Made by a program: the position numbers and the translations under genes. This document shows positions 16,793-24,475 of a DNA stretch of 64,000 nucleotides, one piece after another. Position 1 is the stretch's first letter. Each line of letters starts with the position of its first letter. The notes under the pieces were generated by a model. That model was given only the letters and a program-made list of their open reading frames with translations, was not told where the DNA came from and made no database searches. The stretch is from DATEOR01 sp963841425 (GTDB lineage: Bacteria; Actinomycetota; Thermoleophilia; Gaiellales; Gaiellaceae), in the NCBI GenBank assembly GCA_963841425.1, contig CAWJCL010000002.1, forward strand, positions 620,001 through 684,000, read 5' to 3'.

Positions 16793-18028
16793 GTGCCCGA
16801 AGCACGCTCGGCCATCCAATCGTTTCTGATCGCCGATATTCGCGGCTATACGCGTTTCACCGAGGAGTACGGCGACGAGGCAGCGGCGCGCCTCGCCGCG
16901 AAGTTCAAGGACATCATCCAGGAGATCGTCGACACTCGGACAGGCCGCGTGGTCGAGATCCGGGGCGACGAGGCTTTGACCGTCTTCGAGTCGGCCCGGC
17001 AGGCGATTCGAGCGGCGATGGACATGCAGCGCGTCTTTCTCGAAGAGACCGATGCCGACCTCGACCTTCCGCTCAGAGTGGGCATCGGGATCGACTCCGG
17101 CGAGGCAATCGACATGGGCGATGGTTCGTACCGCGGCGGAGCGCTGAACGTCGCGGCACGACTCTCTGCGCTGGCGCACGGGGATGAGGTGCTCGTGAGC
17201 GAGGGGACGACGCGCCTTGCCGGGCGGCTCGGCGGGCTGCGCTACGTCGACCGCGGCCTCATGCGGCTCAAGGGCATCGACGAGAACGTTCGCGCATTCC
17301 GGGTCGCATGGGAGGACGAGAAGGACGACTCTCGGTCGGTCTTCATGTTTTTCAGCAACAGCAGTCGGCTCGCGCCGAAACTGATCGCGATCGCCGTGCT
17401 CGCCGCCGCCGTGACTGCCGGTCTCGTCGTCTGGCTGACGGGAGGGGGAACGGACGAGAGCAACGCAAGTCCCGCAGGGTCGCCCGGCGCAGAAACCCAA
17501 CCGACGACCAGCGCGCCAAGCGGAGGGACCACGAGCGAGACTGGAACGACCGAGGAAGAGGTGGCGGCCAGGCTCGACGCGATCGTCCCGGCGGCCCTCT
17601 GGGCAGACTGTCAGGTGCAGACGGTGCCTGATCCAAATGCGGTCGAGACGGCCGTCTGCCTCCCAGTGCAGAACACAGGCAAGTTCGCCCCCGACCGCTG
17701 GCAGGTGTCGCTGTACCCGGATGGCAAGACCGTGGGTGCCGCGTACGACGCCGCGCTTTCGGAGGCAGGCATCCACAAGAACTCCGGGACGTGCTCCCGC
17801 CTGTCTTGGACCGGGGAGGCGTCCTGGGAGCACGGACCGGGGCAGCCCGGCGGTCGCCTCTTCTGCTACTTCAACGGCGAAAATGCGGTCATCGTATGGA
17901 CGCATCTGCGTCTCGAACAACCAACCCACCGTGACATCGTCGCCGTGGCGATGGAGGGCGGAAGCGACCACGCTCGACTCTTCCGCTGGTGGAACCCGCG
18001 CCACCACGTGATCGGCAAGGCGCAGTAG
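16793..18028 (+). CDS. Class III adenylate/guanylate cyclase with transmembrane anchor and outer domain
   Basis: 411 residues from GTG 16793. Residues 5-175 are a class III nucleotide cyclase catalytic domain: metal Asp in FLIADIRGYTRFTE, second Asp in EIRGDEALTVFES, then GIDSGEA and GALNVAARL. One transmembrane helix (about 200-220) and a Ser/Thr/Gly-rich linker follow. A cysteine-containing outer domain of about 160 residues (WADCQVQTV, AVCLPVQN, GTCSRLSW, GRLFCYF) ends the protein; similar tails occur on actinobacterial receptor Ser/Thr kinases. Topology suggests an outer ligand domain controlling an inner cyclase, which is inference. Confidence 0.87.
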   Translation: MPEARSAIQSFLIADIRGYTRFTEEYGDEAAARLAAKFKDIIQEIVDTRTGRVVEIRGDEALTVFESARQAIRAAMDMQRVFLEETDADLDLPLRVGIGIDSGEAIDMGDGSYRGGALNVAARLSALAHGDEVLVSEGTTRLAGRLGGLRYVDRGLMRLKGIDENVRAFRVAWEDEKDDSRSVFMFFSNSSRLAPKLIAIAVLAAAVTAGLVVWLTGGGTDESNASPAGSPGAETQPTTSAPSGGTTSETGTTEEEVAARLDAIVPAALWADCQVQTVPDPNAVETAVCLPVQNTGKFAPDRWQVSLYPDGKTVGAAYDAALSEAGIHKNSGTCSRLSWTGEASWEHGPGQPGGRLFCYFNGENAVIVWTHLRLEQPTHRDIVAVAMEGGSDHARLFRWWNPRHHVIGKAQ

Positions 18029-18087
18029 ACGACGGAGCGCGGCCGCTCTCCTTGTCGGCAGCCTGCCTCATCGTCACGAGGCCTCGA

Positions 18088-18128
18088 CTGATCCAGAGTC
18101 AGGCGTCCTACCATTAGACGACCCCGCA
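18088..18128 (-). pseudogene. 5' half of a tRNA-Gln(CTG), truncated/degenerate
   Basis: On the minus strand the sequence begins TGCGGGG, has a good D arm (GTCTAATGGTAGGAC) and an anticodon arm with loop CTCTGGA (anticodon CTG). After the anticodon stem it loses the tRNA pattern: no TTCGA loop and no 3' strand matching TGCGGGG within the next 40 bases. It is therefore a 5' fragment and not a working tRNA. It sits at the edge of the glycosyltransferase unit. Confidence 0.6.
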
Positions 18129-18166
18129 AGGGCGAGGCCTTTTGGAAGCTCCGTTCCGGCGAGCCT

Positions 18167-19207
18167 TCAGTCGAGCGTTTCAGACCTTGGAACGTCATGG
18201 AGCTCATCGAGGCGGCTCCTGTTGCGAGAGAGGCCGGCGAGCGGAGCAGCCGCGGCGAGCACGCCTCGCCAGAGCCGGAGGGAGCGCCCCCGCCCGGTCG
18301 AGAGCGACGTGAGGGCGTCCGAGATCTCGGCCAACATGCGGCGATGGTGGGCGACGAAGGTCTCGTCGCGGAACGGACGGCCGCGGATGGTGCTGCGCAC
18401 GAGCCAGCGGTTGTACCGGCGGAGCATCTCCCGCAGGCGCCGGTCGAGCTCCTCGTCGGTGAGATAGACGGGACCGTACTTCACCAGCATCGCCGTGTGA
18501 TCCGACAGCCAAGTCCCCAGCGCGCGGGTTGTGGACGTGATCGAGGCTTCGTGCCTGCGCGTGTAGCTCAGGATCTCGTGGACGAAGCCGAAGTCGTTCG
18601 TCTCCAGCACTTCGTAGCAGGCCTCTGTATCGGCGTGCATATGAGACTCGTTGTAGAAGGTCTCACGCTCACGGACGACGCTAGCCCGCAGAAGGCTTGA
18701 GCTCGGGGATCCGAAGACGTAGCGCCCTCCGAGCAGGGAGTGACGGCAGATCACGGCACCTGACACGACCGATGTTCCGAACGGGACGACATCGTCGAGA
18801 TCGACCTGGTTGCCCGCGAGGCGGAACGCGCCGACGATTGCGACGGAAGGATGCTCCTCGGCGAGGTCGACCATTCGCTCGAGGCAGCGCGGCATGAGCA
18901 GGTCGTCGGCATGCACGATCTTGCAATAGGAGGTCTGCGGCGATACCTGCCTCAGCGCGTAGTTCCAATTGGCGATGAGCGGCCGGTATGCGTCGCTGAT
19001 GTGCAGGCGGATCCGCGGATCCTGCCGGGCATAGCTCGCAACGATGTTGGGCGTCGCGTCGGTGCTCTGGTTGTCGACGACCACGTATTCCCAGTCGGCA
19101 AATGTCTGCTCGAGCACGCTTTCGATGCATTCGGCCAGGTAGCGCTCGCCGTTGAAAACGGGCGTGAGAACACTGACGAGAGTAGACCCGTTCCGGGCTC
19201 GGGGCAT
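18167..19207 (-). CDS. GT2 family glycosyltransferase
   Basis: 346 residues from ATG 19207, with a strong Shine-Dalgarno (ggagg) overlapping the previous stop. GT-A features: VSVLTPVFNGERYLAECIESVL, VVVDNQSTDAT, and the DXD-type site in IVHADDLLMPR. The C-terminal part carries Arg-rich helices without transmembrane segments. The sugar and acceptor cannot be told. With the 77-residue gene before it and the broken tRNA after it, the unit looks inserted between the cyclase and prs; codon use appears less GC-biased than in its neighbours. Confidence 0.85.
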   Translation of the reverse strand: MPRARNGSTLVSVLTPVFNGERYLAECIESVLEQTFADWEYVVVDNQSTDATPNIVASYARQDPRIRLHISDAYRPLIANWNYALRQVSPQTSYCKIVHADDLLMPRCLERMVDLAEEHPSVAIVGAFRLAGNQVDLDDVVPFGTSVVSGAVICRHSLLGGRYVFGSPSSSLLRASVVRERETFYNESHMHADTEACYEVLETNDFGFVHEILSYTRRHEASITSTTRALGTWLSDHTAMLVKYGPVYLTDEELDRRLREMLRRYNRWLVRSTIRGRPFRDETFVAHHRRMLAEISDALTSLSTGRGRSLRLWRGVLAAAAPLAGLSRNRSRLDELHDVPRSETLD

Positions 19208-19220
19208 CGCCGCGTCCTCC

Positions 19221-19454
19221 TTATATCCGGTAGCAGGCTGGCCGCGTCGATCCTTGGCCCACAACGTCGCGGAATGACGAAGGCCGGCCCGGGAGGCGGC
19301 CTTCGACGAGGAGAGGAACGGCGCCTTTGGTCTCGACGTCGAAGCGGTCGAAGATGGCCTCCCCGTAGCGGGCCGCGTGGCGCCAGGAGCGACCAGTCCC
19401 GTCGGCGGGGACCCAGCCTGTTGCGGTGAGCATCTCCTGCTCGATGACGAGCAT
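19221..19454 (-). CDS. Small hypothetical protein upstream of GT2
   Basis: 77 residues from ATG 19454 to TAA. Reads MLVIEQEMLTATGW..., DRFDVETKGAVPLLVEGRL, and a C-terminus ending STRPACYRI, with no transmembrane helix. It is protein-like in composition, and its stop lies 13 bases before the glycosyltransferase ATG, so the two are probably one transcript. It may be a remnant of a longer gene; no family is recognised. Confidence 0.5.
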   Translation of the reverse strand: MLVIEQEMLTATGWVPADGTGRSWRHAARYGEAIFDRFDVETKGAVPLLVEGRLPGRPSSFRDVVGQGSTRPACYRI

Positions 19455-19489
19455 CCGCGTCGCAAACCTGCATGTTTCCTGCGCGTGCG

Positions 19490-20566
19490 CTAGAAGAGCT
19501 GGTTCTCGCCGGCGAAGATCGCCGAGACGGACTCGTCCGAGAAGACGTTCTTGATCGTGTCCGCGAGGAGAATCGAGACCGTGAGCGGCTCGGGAAAGTT
19601 TTCGGGCCGAAGCAGGGGGTTGATCGGAACGGTGTCCGTGACCACGATCTCCTTCAGCTGGCTTTGCCCGAGCCTCTCGAAGGCGCTCTCCGGGATGAGC
19701 GCGTGCGTGGCGCAGGCGTAGACCTCGGTCGCACCCGCGTCCTTCAGTGCCTGCGCGCCGGCGATGAGCGTCCCGCCGGTGACGATGATGTCGTCGGTCA
19801 TGATCGCCACCTTGCCCCGGACGCGGCCGATCACCTCGGTGACCGCGGCCGAGTCCCGGGCGGGGCGCGTCTTGTTCATGATCGCGAGGTCGGCCTCGAG
19901 CATCTCCCCGAACTTGCGCGCCATCTTCGCGCGCCCCGGATCCGGCGAGACCGCGACGACGTCGTCGCCGTGGAGGCCCTTGTCGCGGTAGTACTGCGCG
20001 AAGAGCGGGAGCGCGGTCATGTGATCGACCGGGATCGACACGAAGCCCTGGATCTGGCCGGCGTGGAGATCCATCGTGAGGATGCGGTCGACGCCCGCCG
20101 CAACGAGCATGTCCGCGACGAGCTTGGCGGTGATCGGCTCGCGCGGCGCCGACTTCTTGTCCTGCCGCGAGTACGGGTACCACGGCATGACCGCGGTGAT
20201 CCGATTCGCCGAAGCGAGCTTGGCTGCCTGGATCATGATCATGAGCTCCATCAGATGGTCGTTCGAGTGCGGCCCGTGGCACGACTGGATCAGGAAGACG
20301 TCCGCGCCGCGGATGGACTCGCAGTAGCGGCAGTACGTCTCGCCGTTGGCGAAGGTCTCGAGCTCCACCTCGCCGAGCGAGATGTTGAGGAGCTCGGCGA
20401 TGCGCTCCGACAGCTCGGGGTTCGAGCGGCCGGAGAAAAGCATGAGCTTCCCCGACGGGCCGCGCTCGATCCAGCGGCCGCGCTCGCCACTTGCCTGTTG
20501 AACCGGCACTTCGGGCACTTCGAGGCCCGGCAGCCTGGTCAGCTCAGTCGTTCCGCTTTCCACCGT
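19490..20566 (-). CDS. prs: Ribose-phosphate pyrophosphokinase
   Basis: 358 residues. PRPP synthetase motifs: MLFSGRSNPELSERIA, FANGETYCRY, the ATP region MPWYPYSRQDKK, TMDLHAGQIQGF, and the PRPP loop DDIIVTGGTL. Makes PRPP for nucleotide, His and Trp synthesis. An N-terminal extension of about 40 residues precedes the domain. GTG 20566 is preferred because AGGAAGG stands five bases upstream; in-frame starts also exist at 20608 and 20641. It follows the GlmU-like gene, the usual glmU-prs pairing. Confidence 0.94.
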   Translation of the reverse strand, partial: TVESGTTELTRLPGLEVPEVPVQQASGERGRWIERGPSGKLMLFSGRSNPELSERIAELLNISLGEVELETFANGETYCRYCESIRGADVFLIQSCHGPHSNDHLMELMIMIQAAKLASANRITAVMPWYPYSRQDKKSAPREPITAKLVADMLVAAGVDRILTMDLHAGQIQGFVSIPVDHMTALPLFAQYYRDKGLHGDDVVAVSPDPGRAKMARKFGEMLEADLAIMNKTRPARDSAAVTEVIGRVRGKVAIMTDDIIVTGGTLIAGAQALKDAGATEVYACATHALIPESAFERLGQSQLKEIVVTDTVPINPLLRPENFPEPLTVSILLADTIKNVFSDESVSAIFAGENQLF

Positions 20567-20677
20567 TGCCTTCCTGGTCGATCCACCCCGCGACGGTATT
20601 CGAAGCATCGCGGTCAACCTCCACTCGCGCAACTGGAACATTGTCCCTGCAGCGCTGGACGTACCTCACGACCACGT

Positions 20678-21649
20678 TCAGGCACCGTCCGGACGGAGAT
20701 GCGTGAAGGGCGGCACGACCTCACCCGGACCCACCTCGGAGTCGACCACGACTGCGTGCGGGCCGACCTCCGCGCCCGCGCGGACGACGGCGGTCCCATG
20801 CAGGATCGTGAAGGGCTGGATGATGGACTCGGGCTCGACGACGACGTCCGGGCCGATCCAGGTCGTCGCCGGGTCGACCACCGCGACGCCGGCGGACATG
20901 TGCTCCTCGACGATGCGCCGGCGAAGCTCGGAGGCGGCCTCCGCCAGCTCGGCCCTCGTGTTGACGCCGAGACCCATTTCGGCCACAGGGGCACAATAGA
21001 CGGCGGCGCCGTGCCCGGCCTCCACGAGGTTACGCACGGCATCGGTGAGGTAGAGCTCTCCCTGGGCGTTGGCAGGTTCGAGCGCCTCGAGCGCCGGCCA
21101 GAGGTCGGCGGCGCGAAAGACGTAGATGGAGGTGTTCAGCTCGCGGACGGCGCGCTCCTCCGGCGAGGCGTCCTTCTCCTCGACGATGGCGCGCAGGGCC
21201 CCGCTTTGGTCGCGCAGGATGCGGCCGTAGGGGAGCGGCTCGTCCGGCTCGATGGAGAGGACGGTGACGGCGGCGGCGCTTCGACGGTGCTCGTCGAGTA
21301 GCGCTTCGAGGAGCGCGGTGGTGAGGAGCGGTGCCGCGCCGTCGAGGACGAAGATCTCGCCCTCGAAGTCGGCGAGGGCAGCGCGCGCCGCGGCGACCGC
21401 GTCTCCCGTGCCCTTCGGCTCCTCCTGGACGGCGAGGGTTGCGCCCGGGGGGAGCGTGCCGTCGAGCTCGTCTTTCGTCGCGGGCGAGCAGACGACGACG
21501 AGCGGGTCAGGGCCGAGGGACAGAACCGGCGCGACCGACCAGTCGAGCAGCCGCCGCCCCAGGAGCGGGTGCAGATGCTTGGGGCGCTCGGAGCGCATCC
21601 GCGTTCCGAGGCCCGCAGCCATCACGACCGCTGCGAGCGAGGAGGCCAT
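20678..21649 (-). CDS. glmU: GlmU-like N-acetylglucosamine-1-phosphate uridylyltransferase lacking most of the acetyltransferase domain
   Basis: 323 residues; full GlmU is about 450. The nucleotidyltransferase half is complete (AAVVMAAGLGTRMRSERPKHLHPLLG, PKGTGDAV, EIFVLDGAAPLLT, YGRILRD, LNTSIYVF, GELYLTDAV). Only the first coils of the left-handed beta-helix follow, and the protein stops at PFTHLRPDGA. In E. coli the acetyl-transfer histidine comes about 30 residues after this point. It should make UDP-sugar from GlcNAc-1-P but not acetylate glucosamine-1-P. The ATG lies directly after tRNA-Gln. Confidence 0.85.
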   Translation of the reverse strand: MASSLAAVVMAAGLGTRMRSERPKHLHPLLGRRLLDWSVAPVLSLGPDPLVVVCSPATKDELDGTLPPGATLAVQEEPKGTGDAVAAARAALADFEGEIFVLDGAAPLLTTALLEALLDEHRRSAAAVTVLSIEPDEPLPYGRILRDQSGALRAIVEEKDASPEERAVRELNTSIYVFRAADLWPALEALEPANAQGELYLTDAVRNLVEAGHGAAVYCAPVAEMGLGVNTRAELAEAASELRRRIVEEHMSAGVAVVDPATTWIGPDVVVEPESIIQPFTILHGTAVVRAGAEVGPHAVVVDSEVGPGEVVPPFTHLRPDGA

Positions 21650-21656
21650 GGGTTCG

Positions 21657-21662
21657 AGGTTA
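21657..21662 (-). promoter_or_regulatory. Putative -10 hexamer (leaderless) for glmU
   Basis: TAACCT follows directly after the encoded CCA of tRNA-Gln and ends seven bases before ATG 21649. Confidence 0.4.
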
Positions 21663-21736
21663 TGGCTGGGGCGGGAGGATTCGAACCTCCGGTCACGGGA
21701 CCAAAACCCGCTGCCTTACCGCTTGGCTACGCCCCA
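21663..21736 (-). tRNA. tRNA-Gln (anticodon TTG)
   Basis: A 74-base cloverleaf with encoded CCA. Acceptor TGGGGCG pairs with CGCCCCA, D arm GCCAAGCGGTAAGGC, anticodon arm GCGGG-TTTTGGT-CCCGT with TTG at the anticodon, T arm GGAGG-TTCGAAT-CCTCC. Reads CAA codons. Immediately upstream of glmU on the same strand. Confidence 0.97.
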
Positions 21737-21753
21737 GGGATCGGGGTCCGAGT

Positions 21754-22107
21754 CTACTTCCGGTCAAGGAGGAGCGCCGCCAGGAGGAAGACCGCCAGGC
21801 CGATGAGGACGATGAGGGCAAGCGTCTTGACGAGCACCCAGAGCACGGGGACGAGCACAGCGAGGAGCTGAGAGACCGCCCCGATCCAGGTGACCTCGTA
21901 GACGACCCCCGACCTGCGCCGGCCGACGAACCAGTAGGCCGCGAGGGCGAGGATCACGGCGATGATCACGTAGCGCCAGCCGTGGGCGCTGAAGAGGACG
22001 AGCAGGCTCTCGACGAACGCGATCAGGAGCGCGAGCCGGAGACGCCGCTCTCTCAGCCAGCGGGCCGAACTGCTCTCGCCGTGCTCGATCGTCCTGGGCT
22101 CGTCCAT
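21754..22107 (-). CDS. Small multi-pass membrane protein
   Basis: 117 residues from ATG 22107. Basic N-terminus, then four hydrophobic stretches (LALLIAFVESLLVLF, VIIAVILALAAYWFVG, AVSQLLAVLVPVLWVLV, ALIVLIGLAVFLLAALLL). No catalytic motif. Located between ispE, whose stop is 13 bases upstream, and tRNA-Gln. Function unknown. Confidence 0.75.
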   Translation of the reverse strand: MDEPRTIEHGESSSARWLRERRLRLALLIAFVESLLVLFSAHGWRYVIIAVILALAAYWFVGRRRSGVVYEVTWIGAVSQLLAVLVPVLWVLVKTLALIVLIGLAVFLLAALLLDRK

Positions 22108-22119
22108 GGCGGCGCGACG

Positions 22120-22944
22120 CTACCAGACCGGAGCGACCACCCAGGTGCGCGCCTGGACGCGCAATCGGCGGGCGGCCCGCTTCGCGTCCGCGAGATGGTG
22201 GAAAAGGCCGTAGACGGCGGGGCCGGCGCCGCTCAAGTCGGCGCGGAAAGCGCCGCCGTCCAGGAGATCGTCGACGATCTTGGGCCTGCCCGCCTCTGCG
22301 AGATCGTTCGGCGGGAAGGCCGCGAAGTCGCGCGGACGGCGCACCGCGGTGAGAGCCTCGGTCAGCGCTGCGCGCCGCTCCTCGAACCCGGCAGCCGTGC
22401 CGTTCGTCGCGTCGAAGCGGGCGTAGACATCGGCGGTGGAGGTCTTGCTCGCCCGCCGGGGGAGGGCGACGACCACCCAGAAATCCTGCGGCAGCTCGAG
22501 GGCGGTGAGCCGCTCGCCCGCTCCCTCGGCGAGCTTGGGCCCGGGCTCGAGGAAGAAGGGAACGTCGGCGCCGATCACGGCCGCGAGCTCCGCAAGGCGT
22601 TCCGCGGAGAGCGGCTCGGCGAGCAGCTGGTTCGCAAGGACGAGCGCCGCGGCGGCGTCGGCACTTCCTCCGCCGAGTCCGGCGGCCAGCGGGATCCGCT
22701 TGCGGATCTTGGCGCGCCAGTGCGGCTGGACACCGGCCGCGGCCGCGAGCCTCGCGAGCGCGGCGCGCACGATCGTGTCCTTGCGGAAGCCGTCGACCGC
22801 GAGGCTCTCTGCGGGCGCGATCTCGACCGTGTCGCAGATGTCGATGCGCTGCATGACGGTGACGATCTCGTGCAGCCCGTCCTCCCGGGTGGGTCCGACG
22901 ACGAGTGCGAGGTTGATCTTCGCGGCCGCCGGGAGCCGCTTCAC
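22120..22944 (-). CDS. ispE: 4-diphosphocytidyl-2-C-methyl-D-erythritol kinase
   Basis: 274 residues from GTG 22944, overlapping the rsmA stop (GTGA). GHMP kinase features: AAAKINLALVVGPTREDGLHEI, the ATP loop PLAAGLGGGSADAAAA, and the third motif LSGAGPAVYGLF. Fourth step of the MEP isoprenoid pathway. The order tatD-rsmA-ispE is a common actinobacterial arrangement. Confidence 0.95.
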   Translation of the reverse strand: MKRLPAAAKINLALVVGPTREDGLHEIVTVMQRIDICDTVEIAPAESLAVDGFRKDTIVRAALARLAAAAGVQPHWRAKIRKRIPLAAGLGGGSADAAAALVLANQLLAEPLSAERLAELAAVIGADVPFFLEPGPKLAEGAGERLTALELPQDFWVVVALPRRASKTSTADVYARFDATNGTAAGFEERRAALTEALTAVRRPRDFAAFPPNDLAEAGRPKIVDDLLDGGAFRADLSGAGPAVYGLFHHLADAKRAARRLRVQARTWVVAPVW

Positions 22945-23723
22945 GGCAGGAGCTCCGCCAGCTCGAGGAACTGCTCGGGGGCGAGCGCCTCGGCGCGGAT
23001 GATTGGCGGCAGCCCGAGCGTCTCCAGGGCGGCCTCGGCCGCCGCCCTGCCGCCGCGGGAGAGCTCGAGCGAGTTGAGGAGCGTCTTGCGCCGGTGGGCG
23101 AACGCGCTCTGGACGATTTCCTTCAGGTGCCCGAACTCGGGGCCCCAGTTGCGGGTTCGCCTGCAGGCGACGAGCGCGGAGTCCACATTCGGCGGAGGAC
23201 GGAAGACCGTGCGAGCGACGGGATGGAAGCCCGTGCGCTCGGTGGTGAGCTGAACGAGCACGGAGACCGCGCCGTAGCTCTTCGTCCCCGGCACGGCGAA
23301 GAAGCGGTCCGCGACCTCCCGCTGCACCATCGCGCACCAGAGCTCGATCGTGGGCAGCCCGTCCAGGCTCTCCGCGACCAGGGGGGTGGCGATCTGGTAG
23401 GGCAGGTTGGCGACGAGCTTTTTGGGCGGCGGGTCGAGCGCCTCGAGCGGAAGGGTCAGGGCGTCCCCGAGGACGAGCTCGACGTTGTCGTGCCCGGCCA
23501 CCGCGTCGCGCAGGTGCGGCTCGAGGCTGCGGTCGAGCTCGACCGCATGGACGAGGCACACACGCTCGGCGAGATACGCGGTGAGGACGCCGAGACCGGC
23601 GCCGACCTCGAGCACGACGTCTTGTGGCCCGAGCTCCGCGAGGCGGCCCGCGACGCCGAGGATGTTGTCGTCGACCAGGAAGTGCTGGCCGAGTTCGCGG
23701 TTGGGCGCGACCGGAAGCTTCAC
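22941..23723 (-). CDS. rsmA: 16S rRNA adenine(1518)/adenine(1519) dimethyltransferase
   Basis: 260 residues. RELGQHFLVDDNIL, SAM-binding VLEVGAGLGVLTAYLAE, VELDRSL and the catalytic NLPYQIATPL identify KsgA/RsmA. It dimethylates two adenines near the 3' end of 16S rRNA during small-subunit assembly. Overlaps tatD by ATGA and ispE by GTGA, so the three are translationally coupled. Confidence 0.96.
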   Translation of the reverse strand: MKLPVAPNRELGQHFLVDDNILGVAGRLAELGPQDVVLEVGAGLGVLTAYLAERVCLVHAVELDRSLEPHLRDAVAGHDNVELVLGDALTLPLEALDPPPKKLVANLPYQIATPLVAESLDGLPTIELWCAMVQREVADRFFAVPGTKSYGAVSVLVQLTTERTGFHPVARTVFRPPPNVDSALVACRRTRNWGPEFGHLKEIVQSAFAHRRKTLLNSLELSRGGRAAAEAALETLGLPPIIRAEALAPEQFLELAELLP

Positions 23724-24469
23724 GGGAGACCGAAGGCCGCAGTCGCGTTGGCGTCGATCGCGCGCTCGAGCTCGTCCTGGTCCTCGCCGCGCGCTTCGGC
23801 CAGGATGGCGACGGTGTGGACGACGTAGGCCGGCTCGTTCCGGCGCCCCCGAACCGGCTGCGGTGAGAGGTAGGGACTGTCCGTCTCGGCCAGGATCCGG
23901 TCGGCGGGGACGCGGGCCGCGGCGGTTCGGAGCTCCACCGCCTTGGGGTAGGTCACGTTGCCGGCGAACGAAACGAACCAGCCCCGTTCGAGCGCGGGGC
24001 CGAGCAGGCGGAGCGACGAGAAGCAGTGCAGCACGACGCGCGCGCCTCCCGGGAGGGCCGAGAGAACTGCCAGGGTTTCCTCGTCGGCTGCGCGGGTGTG
24101 GACGACGATCGGCTTGCCGGTCGCAACCGCCAGCTCCGCCTGGGCGCGGAAGAGGTCGAGCTGGCGATCATGCGGCGCATAGTCCCGGAAGTGATCGAGC
24201 CCGGTCTCCCCGACGGCGACCGCCTTCGCGTGCTCGAGCAGGTGCGCGAGCTCCTCGACCTCGGCCCGTCCAACCGTTCCCGCCTCATGCGGATGGAGCC
24301 CGAGCGAAACGAATACCCCCTCCTCTCGATCGGCGAGCTCGAGCGCCGTGCGGCACGAGTCGAGCGTCGTCCCGATCGTGACGACCCGCTCGACGCCCGC
24401 CTCGCGCGCGCGTGCGAGCGAGTCGGACGCATCGTCAAGAGCGTCCAGGTGCGCGTGCGTGTCGATCAC
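23720..24469 (-). CDS. tatD: TatD-family metal-dependent deoxyribonuclease
   Basis: 249 residues from GTG 24469. Metal-binding signature IDTHAHLDAL, then VSLGLHPHEAG, GETGLDHFR, VVHTRAAD, HCFSS and ETDSPYLSPQPVRGRRNEP. A TIM-barrel amidohydrolase-like nuclease acting on 3' DNA/RNA ends. Six bases after metG and overlapping rsmA; metG-tatD-rsmA-ispE form one run. Confidence 0.94.
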   Translation of the reverse strand: MIDTHAHLDALDDASDSLARAREAGVERVVTIGTTLDSCRTALELADREEGVFVSLGLHPHEAGTVGRAEVEELAHLLEHAKAVAVGETGLDHFRDYAPHDRQLDLFRAQAELAVATGKPIVVHTRAADEETLAVLSALPGGARVVLHCFSSLRLLGPALERGWFVSFAGNVTYPKAVELRTAAARVPADRILAETDSPYLSPQPVRGRRNEPAYVVHTVAILAEARGEDQDELERAIDANATAAFGLP

Positions 24470-24475
24470 GCCGAT

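Noticed and set aside
16563..16829. An 88-codon plus-strand frame in the gap before the cyclase gene
   Set aside because: No ribosome-binding site or -10 at its start, unconvincing composition, and it runs into the cyclase gene in another frame.
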